From NCBI RefSeq assembly GCF_001644645.1, contig NZ_CP011390.1:1612001-1676000 (forward strand): 64,000 nt of DNA. The letters run 5' to 3'. Positions 17,589 to 26,423 of this stretch are shown piece by piece. This DNA is from Flavisolibacter tropicus (lineage in GTDB: Bacteria > Bacteroidota > Bacteroidia > Chitinophagales > Chitinophagaceae). Below the pieces are notes generated by a model, which saw only the letters and a program-made list of their open reading frames with translations, searched no databases and was not told the origin of the DNA. Both the position numbers and the translations under genes were made by a program. Position 1 is the first letter of the stretch. Each line of letters starts with the position of its first letter.

Positions 17589-18980
17589 TTACATGAACTC
17601 CCGAATATCTTGCATCAAACGCATAGCAATATTATTGGCAGTTGTCTCAAAATTGCTTTCGGCATAAATGCGAATGATCGGCTCAGTATTAGAGGTACGC
17701 AAATGCACCCAATCATTATCAAACTCAATCTTCAAACCGTCCTCAGTATTTATGGGATTGTTCTTGTATTTCTTTTGAATACTTTCAAATATCGCTTTTA
17801 CATCAAAGCCTTTTTGAAGCTCTATTTTATTCTTAGAAATAAAATAGTCAGGGTAATTTCCACGGAACGACTTTAAACCCTTACCATAAGCAGCATAGTG
17901 AGATAAGAACAAGCCAATTCCAATTAAAGCATCACGTCCATAATGAAAGTCAGGAACGATGATACCACCATTACCCTCACCGCCAATGACAGCTTCTTTT
18001 TCTTTCATCTTAGTTACAACATTCACCTCACCTACTGCCGATGGATAATAATTGCCGCCATTTTTTAAAGTCACTTCCTTAAGCGCTTTCGTACTACTCA
18101 TATTGCTTACGGTATTGCCTTTCCGCTTGCTTAATACATAATCAGCAATGGCCACAAGTGTATACTCCTCGCCAAACATAGATCCGTCTTCACACACAAA
18201 ACAAAGTCTGTCCACATCAGGATCTACAGCTATTCCAAAATGAGCATTCTGTTTTACCACTTCATTACTAAGTGCTGTCAGGTGCTCCGGTAAAGGCTCT
18301 GGATTATGGGCAAATTTGCCATTCACTTCTCCATTTAACACAATCACTTCTTCTACTCCTAAAGCCTTTAATAGGTCAGGAATTACCATTGAACCGGTTG
18401 AGTTGATACAATCAACAACTACTTTAAACTGGCGTTGCGCAATTAATTCTCTATTGGTTAATGGATAATTTAAAACCAGTTCTATGTGTTTTTGTAGATA
18501 AGTATTATCAACAGCTATCGTTCCCAGCTTATCTACAGGGGCAAACGTAAGTTCCTCTGCAGCAGCTCTTTTTAATACTTCAGCACCAACAGCAGCTGAA
18601 ATAAATTCGCCTTCACTATTCAGAAGCTTTAAAGCATTCCATTCTTTTGGGTTATGGCTGGCCGTAATAATAATACCGCCTATCGCTCCCTCTTTTTTAG
18701 TAGCAATTTCAACTGTTGGTGTTGTCGACAATCCTAGATCTACTACATCTACTCCTAACCCAATTAGGGTATTTACAACCAGGCTGCTAACCATAGAGCC
18801 ACTGATACGGCCATCGCGACCAACTACTACCTTAGGGCTAGTAGTTTTATTGTTATGTTCTTCTGCCAAAATACTTCCGAAAGCGGCAGTAAATTTTACC
18901 ACGTCAATAGGTGAAAGGGTATCGCCGGGCTTTCCGCCAATAGTTCCTCTAATTCCAGATATGCTCTTGATCAATGCCAT
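17589..18980 (-). CDS. glmM: Phosphoglucosamine mutase-type phosphohexomutase
   Basis: A 463-residue alpha-D-phosphohexomutase. The phosphoserine loop is TASHNPKEWNALK with Ser108, the metal loop is VDPDVDRL, the sugar-specificity loop is GGEGNGGI, and the C-terminal phosphate loop is RTSNTEPIIRIYAES. The opening LIKSISGIRGTIGG and the length fit the GlmM branch. GlmM converts glucosamine-6-phosphate to glucosamine-1-phosphate for UDP-GlcNAc, peptidoglycan and LPS. A phosphomannomutase or phosphoglucomutase activity cannot be excluded from motifs alone. It is divergent from the methyltransferase gene and has its own terminator. Confidence 0.86.
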   Translation of the reverse strand: MALIKSISGIRGTIGGKPGDTLSPIDVVKFTAAFGSILAEEHNNKTTSPKVVVGRDGRISGSMVSSLVVNTLIGLGVDVVDLGLSTTPTVEIATKKEGAIGGIIITASHNPKEWNALKLLNSEGEFISAAVGAEVLKRAAAEELTFAPVDKLGTIAVDNTYLQKHIELVLNYPLTNRELIAQRQFKVVVDCINSTGSMVIPDLLKALGVEEVIVLNGEVNGKFAHNPEPLPEHLTALSNEVVKQNAHFGIAVDPDVDRLCFVCEDGSMFGEEYTLVAIADYVLSKRKGNTVSNMSSTKALKEVTLKNGGNYYPSAVGEVNVVTKMKEKEAVIGGEGNGGIIVPDFHYGRDALIGIGLFLSHYAAYGKGLKSFRGNYPDYFISKNKIELQKGFDVKAIFESIQKKYKNNPINTEDGLKIEFDNDWVHLRTSNTEPIIRIYAESNFETTANNIAMRLMQDIREFM

Positions 18981-19060
18981 GGTACAAAATTTAGGGTGGC
19001 AAAAATACGGTTTTAGTGCAAGGTGTTTTCAAAGAGTTGAAATTTGAATGCCACACCTAT

Positions 19061-19068
19061 TACTTTTG
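19061..19068 (+). promoter_or_regulatory. Promoter for the methyltransferase gene; decides its start
   Basis: TACTTTTG with a TTG at 19037-19039, spaced 21 bases. It lies downstream of the earliest in-frame start at 19016, so translation should begin at the ATG at 19082. Confidence 0.6.
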
Positions 19069-19081
19069 CAAAAAAGGTAAA

Positions 19082-19822
19082 ATGGCAGCGGCTGAATGGT
19101 ATAAAGACTGGTTCAATTCTTCTTACTATCATAAATTATATTTTGACAGGGACGAGAAAGAAGCTGAGGCCTTTATGCAACAGCTAATTCAGCATTTGCG
19201 TCCCGCTTCCAACAGTCGCATGGTAGATATTGCCTGCGGAAAAGGCCGTCATAGTAAGTTTCTGGCCACCCAAGGCTTTGATGTTACCGGAATCGACATT
19301 TCTCCAGACAGCATCCAATTTGCCCAACAATTTGCTTCAGACAACCTGCATTTTTATGTTCACGATATGCGGCTCTTGTTTTGGATCAATTATTTTGACT
19401 ATGCCTTTAACCTCTTTACATCCTTTGGCTACTTTGCCACTCGCCGGGAGCATGATGATGCTATACGCACCATTGCCGCTAGTTTAAAGCCGTCTGGGAA
19501 AGTGGTCATTGACTATTTAAATGTTCATTATGTAGAAGACCGCCTGGTACATAATGAAGTTAAATCAATTGATGGAACAATCTATGAGATCCATCGCTGG
19601 CATACCGATACCCACTTTTATAAAAAGATTACGGTTACCGACCCAGCCCTATCTCACCCACTTTTCCATGAAGAAAAAGTAGCCAAGTTCTCACTTGGCG
19701 ATTTTACAGACATGCTATCCTTTCAAGGCCTGCAGGTTACAGAGGTTTTTGGCGATTATCAACTGAACCCATACGATATCCGAAAAACTCCTCGCCTCAT
19801 CCTTATTGCCCAGAAACAATGA
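19082..19822 (+). CDS. Class I SAM-dependent methyltransferase
   Basis: With the ATG at 19082 the protein has 246 residues and opens MAAAEWYKDWFNSSYYHKLYF, an opening seen in Bacteroidota methyltransferases. SAM motif I is MVDIACGKGRHSKFLA, followed by VTGIDISPDSI (acidic loop) and HDMRLLFWINYFDYAFNLFTS (motif IV region). The substrate is unknown. The frame is open 22 codons further upstream, but a promoter-like box lies inside that extension. It is divergent from glmM and ends at a strong terminator. Confidence 0.85.
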   Translation: MAAAEWYKDWFNSSYYHKLYFDRDEKEAEAFMQQLIQHLRPASNSRMVDIACGKGRHSKFLATQGFDVTGIDISPDSIQFAQQFASDNLHFYVHDMRLLFWINYFDYAFNLFTSFGYFATRREHDDAIRTIAASLKPSGKVVIDYLNVHYVEDRLVHNEVKSIDGTIYEIHRWHTDTHFYKKITVTDPALSHPLFHEEKVAKFSLGDFTDMLSFQGLQVTEVFGDYQLNPYDIRKTPRLILIAQKQ

Positions 19823-19850
19823 CACAAAAAATGACTCCTACATATAAAAT

Positions 19851-19887
19851 AAAAGAGGCCTGTTACTTACAGGCCTCTTTTATTTTA
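19851..19887. terminator. Bidirectional terminator
   Basis: A perfect 13-base stem, AAAAGAGGCCTGT (19851-19863) with ACAGGCCTCTTTT (19869-19881). It is followed by ATTTTATTTT and lies between convergent genes. Confidence 0.9.
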
Positions 19888-19930
19888 TTTTCCTCATAAT
19901 CCCTTTAATCCCAAGAATCTTAGTTCTTTC

Positions 19931-21892
19931 CTAGTTCTGCTTATTATTCAATAACATCCATTTAGCGGTCTCATAGTAGGCTGTTGTTACCCCCGACAGC
20001 TTTTGTTTGATGGAATCCTGCTGGGCTGGAGTAAACTTTTTGTTACTGATAAAATGAAGTTCTTCTTTTATAAAATTGATATTCTTAGTAAAGTAATAGT
20101 CGTCCGTTACCAAGCCTATTCGCCCTTCATCATGGTGTATAATAAAGGCAAAATGATTCCCACCTGCATTATTTAAAACGTTTCTGCCCAATGTTGTATT
20201 TGTAAAAGTTTGACCAGTAATAGATGCTATGGTAGGCAATACATCTATTTGCGAAACGACTTCACCTCGCTGTTGAGCTGGCACCCATTTCGGTCCGAAA
20301 AACAATAAGGGCACGTGCTCATCTGTTAAACGTTCCTGCGTCCATACATCACCATAAATAGCCTTGGCATTCCCCGATACACCATGATCACCTACAAAAA
20401 CAAATACAGTATTATTAAAGTACTTTTCTTTCTTGGCAGCTTCCATAAACGTTTTGAAACAATAATCCGCATATCGGAAGGAGTTATATTCATCAACTGA
20501 TTCAAAACCATATTTCTTTAGTGTGTCTACTGGCACGTCTCGCTTTTGAAACACCTTCTCTTCTTCTGGTATCATAAAGGGACGGTGATTATCCGCCGTC
20601 TGTACAATAGCAAAAAATGGTTCTGTTTGTGTGGCAAAGCGTTTATTAGCCTCCAAAAACAGATCCTTATCACTTATACCCCATACATTGATAGGCTTAG
20701 ATTGGAATTGACCTTCCGTTACCATTTCCAGCCCTTTTATGTTTTGTAGAAGGCCAGCAAAATTGTTGAAGGAAGGATCCCCGCCTAAAAAATACATCTT
20801 TTTGTATCCCTCAAAATCATTAATAATAGTGTGCTGGTTCAGCGCTTCAGGGTTTCTGGTAGAAAACTTGGATAGCTGTACATCCGGAATGCCAGTTACC
20901 GTTGCAAATAACCCTCTGGCAGTAGAGAAATGGGGTGAAAAGCAGCGGTTAAAAAAAGCTCCTTCTCTACGCAATGAGTCAAAGAAGGGGGTCGAGCCTG
21001 TTGGATTCCCGCTCATACTGCTTTTATACATACTGAATGACTCACACAATACTAGCACTACGTTTGGTTTGGATAAAACCACGTCGGGCTTAGACATACG
21101 CTCATACGACGTTTGCCCTTTGGGCAGTTGCAACCAGTCCTTCATTACGGGGAAGTACTGCTCAGCAGCATTAGACGTAGCCTGTGGTTTCCTAAAACGT
21201 AGCGTTGTAAAAAAGTTCTGCAGGGGATTTAATGCCATGTACGAACGGAAACTGTCTTGCAATACAAAGGCATTATTCCATTTCAAAGGTTGACTGGACA
21301 AACTTCCGTATACCAGTAAACCAAACAAGCAAGACGCCATTAAAAACCACTTCCGCTGGTATTGAATACCCCGCCCATCAGTTTTTACAATTACATAGGA
21401 ATGGGTTTGCCAGAATATCCAACGTAATCCTAGTACGGCAAGCAATAACAATAATAACAGCCAAAATACGGGATACGACTCCCACATCATAGTGGCAGAA
21501 ATACCCGGATCCTCTGCAAAATTCAGAGCGCTGGCATTTAAACGGGTTTTATTATAAGAGAAACAACCAAAATCAGCTGCAAAAAAGAATACAACGATAA
21601 AGGTTACAAATGCTAGGTACCAGGTCCACCACTTTCGGTTCCGTTCAGAATAAAATGGCGAAAAAGTTGGATAAAGGCTAATCAAGACTATAGGTAACAA
21701 AAGCAAACTTATCCAACGCAGGTCGAAACGAAGACCCAATAGAAGCGATGGTACAATATTTCCCCAAGCCTCCTCTTCTGGCTTAAATGCAATAATTAAA
21801 GCCAGGCGAAAAGCCGTAAATAGCAATACATAGATCAACAGTAGGTTGATCACCCACAATATCGTTTTCGGAAGTCCGGTCTTTATTAACAT
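19931..21892 (-). CDS. LTA synthase family (sulfatase-fold) membrane phosphotransferase
   Basis: With ATG at 21892 the protein is 653 residues; the frame extends 22 codons more to a TTG. Five membrane helices fill the first 200 residues. The rest is an extracytoplasmic alkaline phosphatase/sulfatase fold: metal-binding Glu284 in LVLCESFS, the probable nucleophile Thr324 in FSTARGLFATVTG, and FVFVGDHGVSG for the second metal site. The family includes LtaS, MdoB (OpgB) and phosphoethanolamine transferases. A Gram-negative host makes no LTA, so addition of phosphoglycerol or phosphoethanolamine to an envelope glycan is more plausible. The gene is divergent from a PAP2 phosphatase, a possible partner in lipid-phosphate recycling (inference). 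Confidence 0.82.
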   Translation of the reverse strand: MLIKTGLPKTILWVINLLLIYVLLFTAFRLALIIAFKPEEEAWGNIVPSLLLGLRFDLRWISLLLLPIVLISLYPTFSPFYSERNRKWWTWYLAFVTFIVVFFFAADFGCFSYNKTRLNASALNFAEDPGISATMMWESYPVFWLLLLLLLAVLGLRWIFWQTHSYVIVKTDGRGIQYQRKWFLMASCLFGLLVYGSLSSQPLKWNNAFVLQDSFRSYMALNPLQNFFTTLRFRKPQATSNAAEQYFPVMKDWLQLPKGQTSYERMSKPDVVLSKPNVVLVLCESFSMYKSSMSGNPTGSTPFFDSLRREGAFFNRCFSPHFSTARGLFATVTGIPDVQLSKFSTRNPEALNQHTIINDFEGYKKMYFLGGDPSFNNFAGLLQNIKGLEMVTEGQFQSKPINVWGISDKDLFLEANKRFATQTEPFFAIVQTADNHRPFMIPEEEKVFQKRDVPVDTLKKYGFESVDEYNSFRYADYCFKTFMEAAKKEKYFNNTVFVFVGDHGVSGNAKAIYGDVWTQERLTDEHVPLLFFGPKWVPAQQRGEVVSQIDVLPTIASITGQTFTNTTLGRNVLNNAGGNHFAFIIHHDEGRIGLVTDDYYFTKNINFIKEELHFISNKKFTPAQQDSIKQKLSGVTTAYYETAKWMLLNNKQN

Positions 21893-21991
21893 ATCAGCTA
21901 AAGCAGTTTGAATGGGATAGTAGAGTGCTAAAGTCGCACTTTTATGGGGAAACAGCAATGGTTTTTCGATGGGTGAACATTTTCATTCGCT

Positions 21992-21999
21992 TACATTTG
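21992..21999 (+). promoter_or_regulatory. Probable -7 box for the PAP2/CNNM pair
   Basis: TACATTTG lies only five bases before the first in-frame ATG (22004). This favours the ATG at 22025 as the working start, unless the message is leaderless. Confidence 0.5.
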
Positions 22000-22024
22000 C
22001 CCAATGGATGTTCAGCTATTGACA

Positions 22025-22606
22025 ATGACGATATGGCAAAAATTAGACGCTTGGGATAAATGGCTGTTCATCAAATTAAACAGCGGATATACCAACCGCT
22101 TCTTTGACTTCATCCTGCCTTACATCCGCGACTCTGTTTTCTGGGCGCCACTCTATATATTCATTTTGGTTTTCATGACAGCCAATTTTGGTAAAAAAGG
22201 CTGGCTTTGGTGCTTGGGATTTATTTGTACCGTTGCCACTATTGATATTATCGGAGCTCGGGTGTTTAAAGAAGGCTTTGAGCGGTTGCGCCCCTGCCAG
22301 GACCCCCTGTTTTTTCAAAATGTAAGACTATTGTTAAAAAACTGTTCGGGCAGCTATAGTTTCGTATCCAACCACGCGGCTAACCACTTTGGAATTGCCA
22401 CTTATATGGCCATCACTCTTCGCCCCACTCTAGGCAAATGGATCTACGCCCTTTATATTTGGGCAGCGTTCATTTCGTATGCACAGATCTATGTTGGAGT
22501 ACATTATCCGCTAGATGTTATCGCCGGCGCCGGCCTTGGCACACTAATGGGATTTGCTTATTCGAAAACTTTTCACAGACAAGTAGGTAATTTTACCTTA
22601 GCATAA
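22025..22606 (+). CDS. PAP2-family membrane phosphatase
   Basis: 193 residues from the ATG at 22025 (200 from 22004). The three PAP2 motifs are present: K-E-G-F-E-R-L-R-P, SNHAANHFG (the PSGH-type motif) and SYAQIYVGVHYPLDVIAGAGLG. Several hydrophobic segments put it in the inner membrane with the active site facing the periplasm. PAP2 enzymes remove phosphate from phosphatidate, undecaprenyl pyrophosphate or lipid A; which one cannot be told here. It lies 17 bases ahead of the CNNM-type gene and is probably cotranscribed with it. Confidence 0.88.
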   Translation: MTIWQKLDAWDKWLFIKLNSGYTNRFFDFILPYIRDSVFWAPLYIFILVFMTANFGKKGWLWCLGFICTVATIDIIGARVFKEGFERLRPCQDPLFFQNVRLLLKNCSGSYSFVSNHAANHFGIATYMAITLRPTLGKWIYALYIWAAFISYAQIYVGVHYPLDVIAGAGLGTLMGFAYSKTFHRQVGNFTLA

Positions 22607-22623
22607 TTAACCTTGACCTATTA

Positions 22624-23925
22624 ATGGAAATTTTCATACTGCTGGGCCTTATTTTAGTAAATGCGTTATTTGTAATGTCAGAAATAGCACTAGTATCGGC
22701 CCGGAAAGCCCGCCTGGAAAGTGCTGCAGAGAAAGGCGATGCCAAAGCAAAACTCGCCTTATATCTTTCAAATAGCCCTGAGATCTTTTTATCAGCTGCT
22801 CAAATTGGCATTACCCTCATTGCCATTTTAACGGGTGTTTATTCTGGCGAACGATTCAGCGTATATGTTCAACCCTACCTGGAAAAGATAGAAGCACTGC
22901 GTCCGTATGCAGAAACCATCGCCACAACTATCATTGTTATATTGGTGACTTTCCTGTCTATTGTCTTTGGAGAATTGATTCCAAAACGGATCGGCTTATT
23001 AAAAGCAGAAAAGATCGCTAAAATGGTAGCTAAGCCTGTACACGTGTTTTCCAAGATCACACACCCCTTTGTTTGGCTGCTAAACAGGACCAGCAATTTA
23101 TTCTTCAAACTCTTCAATATAAAAACATCCTCAGACGATGCCGTTACAGAAGAAGAAATCAAGGCCATCATTAGTGAAGGAACTGAAGCAGGCACCATTG
23201 AAGAAGAAGAAAAGGAAATGATCGAGCGGATCTTTCACCTTGGAGACCGCAATATCACCTCCTTAATGACGCACCGCAGCGATATGGTTTGGTTTAATGT
23301 AACGGATAATGAAGAAACGATCCGTCAAACGATAATTGATCACCCCCACTCTTTATACCCTGTTTGTGAAGGAGATATAGACAGCATTAAAGGCGTAGTC
23401 TCCATAAAGGATCTTTATGTTGCCGATGATTTCACGCTCTTTAAAGACCTGATGAAACCGGCATTCTTTGTTCCGGACAACAATACCGCCTACCAGGTCA
23501 TGGAAAAATTTAAGCAGTCACAAACCTATTCCTGCTTTATCGTGGACGAATATGGCAGTATTAGGGGTATGATTACAATAAATGACATCATGGAAGCTAT
23601 CATTGGCGATATGCCAGAGATAAATGATCATGACGATTATGAAATAATTGAACGCGAAGACGGCAGCTACCTGGTAGATGCCCAAATTCCTTTCTTCGAC
23701 TTCCTCAACCGTTTTGACAAAACAGAATGGATGGCTGAAAGCGAGTACGAATACGATACATTAGCAGGATGTATTCTTCATGAGTTAGAGCGTATTCCCC
23801 AAACTGGCGACAAACTAGAATGGAAAGACTTCAAAATTGAAATCATCGACATGGACGGCCACCGTATCGACAAGGTTTTAGTTACTCCCAGCCAGGAAAT
23901 CCTTGACGAAATGGAAGAAGATTAA
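22624..23925 (+). CDS. CNNM/CorC-type transporter (DUF21-CBS-CBS-CorC_HlyC)
   Basis: A 433-residue protein, the full three-part family length. Residues 1-185 are the DUF21 membrane domain (EIFILLGLILVNALFVMSEI, SAAQIGITLIAILTGVYSG, VFGELIPKRIGLLKAEKIAK). Residues of about 205-330 are a CBS pair (MTHRSDMVWFN, VDEYGSIRGMITINDIMEAI). Residues 345-430 are the CorC_HlyC domain (LAGCILHELERIP, DFKIEIIDMDGHRIDKV). The family carries out or regulates magnesium and cobalt efflux; older annotations say hemolysin. It is the second gene of a pair with the PAP2 phosphatase. Confidence 0.9.
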   Translation: MEIFILLGLILVNALFVMSEIALVSARKARLESAAEKGDAKAKLALYLSNSPEIFLSAAQIGITLIAILTGVYSGERFSVYVQPYLEKIEALRPYAETIATTIIVILVTFLSIVFGELIPKRIGLLKAEKIAKMVAKPVHVFSKITHPFVWLLNRTSNLFFKLFNIKTSSDDAVTEEEIKAIISEGTEAGTIEEEEKEMIERIFHLGDRNITSLMTHRSDMVWFNVTDNEETIRQTIIDHPHSLYPVCEGDIDSIKGVVSIKDLYVADDFTLFKDLMKPAFFVPDNNTAYQVMEKFKQSQTYSCFIVDEYGSIRGMITINDIMEAIIGDMPEINDHDDYEIIEREDGSYLVDAQIPFFDFLNRFDKTEWMAESEYEYDTLAGCILHELERIPQTGDKLEWKDFKIEIIDMDGHRIDKVLVTPSQEILDEMEED

Positions 23926-24211
23926 CGAACTCTCCTTTTTCTTATTTTCCGTTCTTATCTATTTACTAAAGGCAAATAAATAATTGCAGATTAGAGTTAG
24001 TGGGCTGTAATTAACTAGCCTTCTAACCCTAATCCCCAACCCAATGTCTTATCCGCATTCACATCTTACCTATCTAAGGTGTATATAGTGAAATGATATC
24101 AAAAGCATTCCAGGTCAACTCTAGTACTATTATCGCCTATTCATCAATCCCGGTTCACCTTTCCTTCCCTACCACTCCCTTGTTACTTCACAACTCCGCC
24201 TCTGGTCCTTC

Positions 24212-24255
24212 ATAGTAAAGCCTATGTAAAGCCATAGTAACGTCATGGTAGTCTG
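24212..24255. repeat. 11-base periodic array, four units
   Basis: Units start at 24212, 24223, 24234 and 24245: CATAGTAAAGC, CTATGTAAAGC, CATAGTAACGT, CATGGTAGTCT. GTA recurs exactly every 11 bases. It runs almost directly into a second array of the same period. Confidence 0.7.
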
Positions 24256-24260
24256 TAGGT

Positions 24261-24315
24261 TCACCCGTACCTTACCCGTAGCTCACCCCTACCTCACCCG
24301 TACCTTGGCCCGTAT
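24261..24315. repeat. 11-base periodic array, five units
   Basis: Units are TCACCCGTACC, TTACCCGTAGC, TCACCCCTACC, TCACCCGTACC and TTGGCCCGTAT, consecutive from 24261. There are no spacers, so this is not a CRISPR. The period is close to one turn of DNA. Confidence 0.75.
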
Positions 24316-24499
24316 CAGGCTGTCTACGCGCCGTTATAAACTCATAAGAAATAGTAAAGAAAAGTATAATAAGAAAGGCTGAAAACACCTTAAAAGAGAA
24401 GAACCTAAAGATACAAAATCAGCCCCTGTAGAGCAAGTTCTCCTGCCTTGAACATTGATAATTGAGCATTAAACATTTCCTTCCTTCACTATTCATCCT

Positions 24500-24522
24500 T
24501 CCTTGTTCCTTGTTCCTTGTTC
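24500..24522. repeat. CCTTGTT triplet repeat
   Basis: Three consecutive CCTTGTT units near 24500-24522. This is a simple low-complexity repeat with no evident function. Confidence 0.6.
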
Positions 24523-24629
24523 ACTATTCTTTTCTCCCTAATCCCAAAATCACCCCAAATCCCGGTTCCAACAATCTATGGCATGCCATTAGCAACAGTG
24601 TCTGATCAATCTTTATAAATCCTCAAAAT

Positions 24630-26042
24630 ATGCAGATACAGGAGCTTAAAGTGCTAAAAGGCCCCAATTATTGGAGCATAAGGCGCCCAAAACTCATTCA
24701 AATGAAATTAGACCTGGAGGACTTAGAATACCGTCCTTCCAATAAGATTGAAGGATTTAGAGAGCGGATTGAGCAATTAATACCAACATTAATTGAACAC
24801 CAGTGTAGTGAAGGACATAGAGGCGGATTCTTTAAACGTGTGGAAGACGGCACCTGGATGGGGCATATCATTGAACATATAGCGCTGGAGGTCCAATCTT
24901 TAGCAGGTATGAATTGCGGCTTTGGCCGCACCAGAAGCACTGGTGAACGAGATGGCATTTATAATGTGGTATTTGAATATGATCAGGAAGAAGCTGGTAT
25001 TTATACAACAAAAGCGGCTGTACAAATTGCACAAGCGTTGGTCAATGGTATAAAATATAATATTGAAGCGGACATACTAGCACTTAAAAGAATTCATAAA
25101 GAAAATAGACTACCCTCATCCCTAACCCACCTTATAAGGGAAGCCAGTAAGCGTAACATACCGTATATGCTTCTGGATAACAATTCACTTATTCAATTGG
25201 GCTATGGCAACCACCAAAAGCAAATTCATACTGACAGGATCAAGCCTGCATCAGGTATATTAATAGAAGATCTTTTTGCTAAAGGCAATAATGGCCGCAT
25301 TCCCATTATTTCAATTGCAGGTTCCAGAGGGAAGACACTAACGTCTCTCCTAATAGCTCACATAGCTCAAGCCGCCGGTAAAAATGTAGGCCGCTCTACT
25401 TCCAACTACTCCTCTATTCAGAACCACCTAACATTTCACAACAATTGTACAGAAAGAGACGCTGCCCAACTTGTGTTAATAGATCCAACCGTCGACTTTG
25501 CTGTGTTACCATGTGATCACCAAAGCATATTAACTAGCGGGCTAGCGTTTCAGAAGTGTGATGTGGCAATTGTAACAAATATTATCTCTGATTATGTTGG
25601 CTCAAATAACATTCGCTCTATTGAACAACTAGTCAGAGTCATCCAAGTAGTACCAGAAACCGTTTCTGATCAAGGCTATGCGATTCTAAATGCAGACGAT
25701 GATTTAGTTTATAAAATGCAAGAAGACCTAAGCTGCAAGATTGCTTTGTTTAGTATAAGTGAATGTAACTCACACATTAGAGCACATTGTGAAAAAGGCA
25801 ACAAGGCTGCCATTCTTGAAAATGGATTTATATCAGTATTGACCGGCAGCGACAAAGTCCGGCTAATGCCAGTTGAAGACATTCCAATCGCATCCGACAG
25901 GAAAAATATTGACTTTATATTAGCGGCAGTATTATCTACTTATTTATTTCAAGATATCACACTAGAGAATATCCGACAAGCACTGCAAACGTTTACACCT
26001 TTGTCTACACACAAACCAGAAATGCTGAACTTCTCTAACTAA
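24630..26042 (+). CDS. Cyanophycin synthetase-like protein lacking the ATP-grasp and Mur C-terminal domains
   Basis: A 470-residue protein in one intact frame. Residues 1-200 match the CphA N-terminal domain (GPNYWSIRRPKLIQMKLDLED, HRGGFFKRVEDGTWMGHIIEH, GFGRTR, GIYNVVFEY, IQLGYGNHQKQIH). In CphA about 270 residues of ATP-grasp come next. Here residue 200 is followed at once by the linker KPASGILIEDLF and the Mur-ligase central domain (RIPIISIAGSRGKT at 223-236, DPTVDFAVL, SGLAFQKCDVAIVTNI, GYAILNADDDLV). The protein stops where CphA has its PGRMNLF segment, so the last Mur domain is also missing. Motifs have drifted: T-N-G-K-T became SRGKT, TARGGIL became CDHQSIL, and the EDH region became SDY. 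It may be a regulatory or structural pseudoenzyme partner of a true CphA elsewhere, or a decaying gene. The domain comparison is from memory of CphA. Confidence 0.8.
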   Translation: MQIQELKVLKGPNYWSIRRPKLIQMKLDLEDLEYRPSNKIEGFRERIEQLIPTLIEHQCSEGHRGGFFKRVEDGTWMGHIIEHIALEVQSLAGMNCGFGRTRSTGERDGIYNVVFEYDQEEAGIYTTKAAVQIAQALVNGIKYNIEADILALKRIHKENRLPSSLTHLIREASKRNIPYMLLDNNSLIQLGYGNHQKQIHTDRIKPASGILIEDLFAKGNNGRIPIISIAGSRGKTLTSLLIAHIAQAAGKNVGRSTSNYSSIQNHLTFHNNCTERDAAQLVLIDPTVDFAVLPCDHQSILTSGLAFQKCDVAIVTNIISDYVGSNNIRSIEQLVRVIQVVPETVSDQGYAILNADDDLVYKMQEDLSCKIALFSISECNSHIRAHCEKGNKAAILENGFISVLTGSDKVRLMPVEDIPIASDRKNIDFILAAVLSTYLFQDITLENIRQALQTFTPLSTHKPEMLNFSN

Positions 26043-26232
26043 AAGCTATACTACATTACCATTTCAACTCCCATTTAGTTATTCGCCAAAAGACCTTAAT
26101 TAGCATCATCTATGTTTTCCTAACTTCTCACTATTAAAGCATAAAAAAGCTGACATCTATCTAAAAGAAAATTAACTGATCTTTTTGTTTGAAATTCTTG
26201 CTTATTTTTTTTGTTGGAATGGTTGACTCCCT

Positions 26233-26240
26233 TATTTTTG
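26233..26240 (+). promoter_or_regulatory. Promoter box of tRNA-Gln
   Basis: TATTTTTG, 16 bases ahead of the tRNA, fits the TAnnTTTG consensus. Confidence 0.65.
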
Positions 26241-26256
26241 CACTCCATTTACGGAT

Positions 26257-26327
26257 TGAGCTATGGTGTAACGGTAGCACTACAGATTTTGGTTCTGTCT
26301 GTCTAGGTTCGAATCCTAGTAGCTCAA
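26257..26327 (+). tRNA. tRNA-Gln (anticodon TTG)
   Basis: The 71-base cloverleaf has acceptor arms TGAGCTA (26257-26263) and TAGCTCA (26320-26326) with discriminator A. The anticodon stem ACAGA/TCTGT encloses loop TTTTGGT with anticodon TTG at 26289-26291. The T-arm reads CTAGG-TTCGAAT-CCTAG. CCA is not encoded. It has its own promoter and terminator. Confidence 0.95.
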
Positions 26328-26328
26328 C

Positions 26329-26362
26329 AAAAAAACCAGATGTATTTAGTCTGGTTTTTTTA
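26329..26362 (+). terminator. Terminator after tRNA-Gln
   Basis: AAAACCAGA (26332-26340) pairs with TCTGGTTTT (26350-26358), followed by T-rich sequence. Confidence 0.85.
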
Positions 26363-26423
26363 TGCCCCAAACTGATCTGAATTAATAACTTGAGAAGATT
26401 TAGGTCATAAAAAAAGCGCTTGT

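Larger units (their letters stand above)
23926..24629. other. 704-base intergenic region with short-period repeats
   Basis: No credible reading frame is seen on either strand. It contains two arrays with an 11-base period (24212-24255 and 24261-24315) and a 7-base CCTTGTT triplet repeat near 24500. The last 150 bases are AT-rich and must hold the promoter for the cyanophycin-synthetase-like gene, but I see no clear TAnnTTTG box. No promoter or terminator stands out after 23925 either. Confidence 0.6.

Noticed and set aside
19931..21892. True lipoteichoic acid synthase
   Set aside because: The host is Gram-negative by every other sign, so the family fold is kept but the LTA product is not credible.
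24212..24315. CRISPR array
   Set aside because: Units are 11 bases, contiguous, without spacers, and no cas gene is near.
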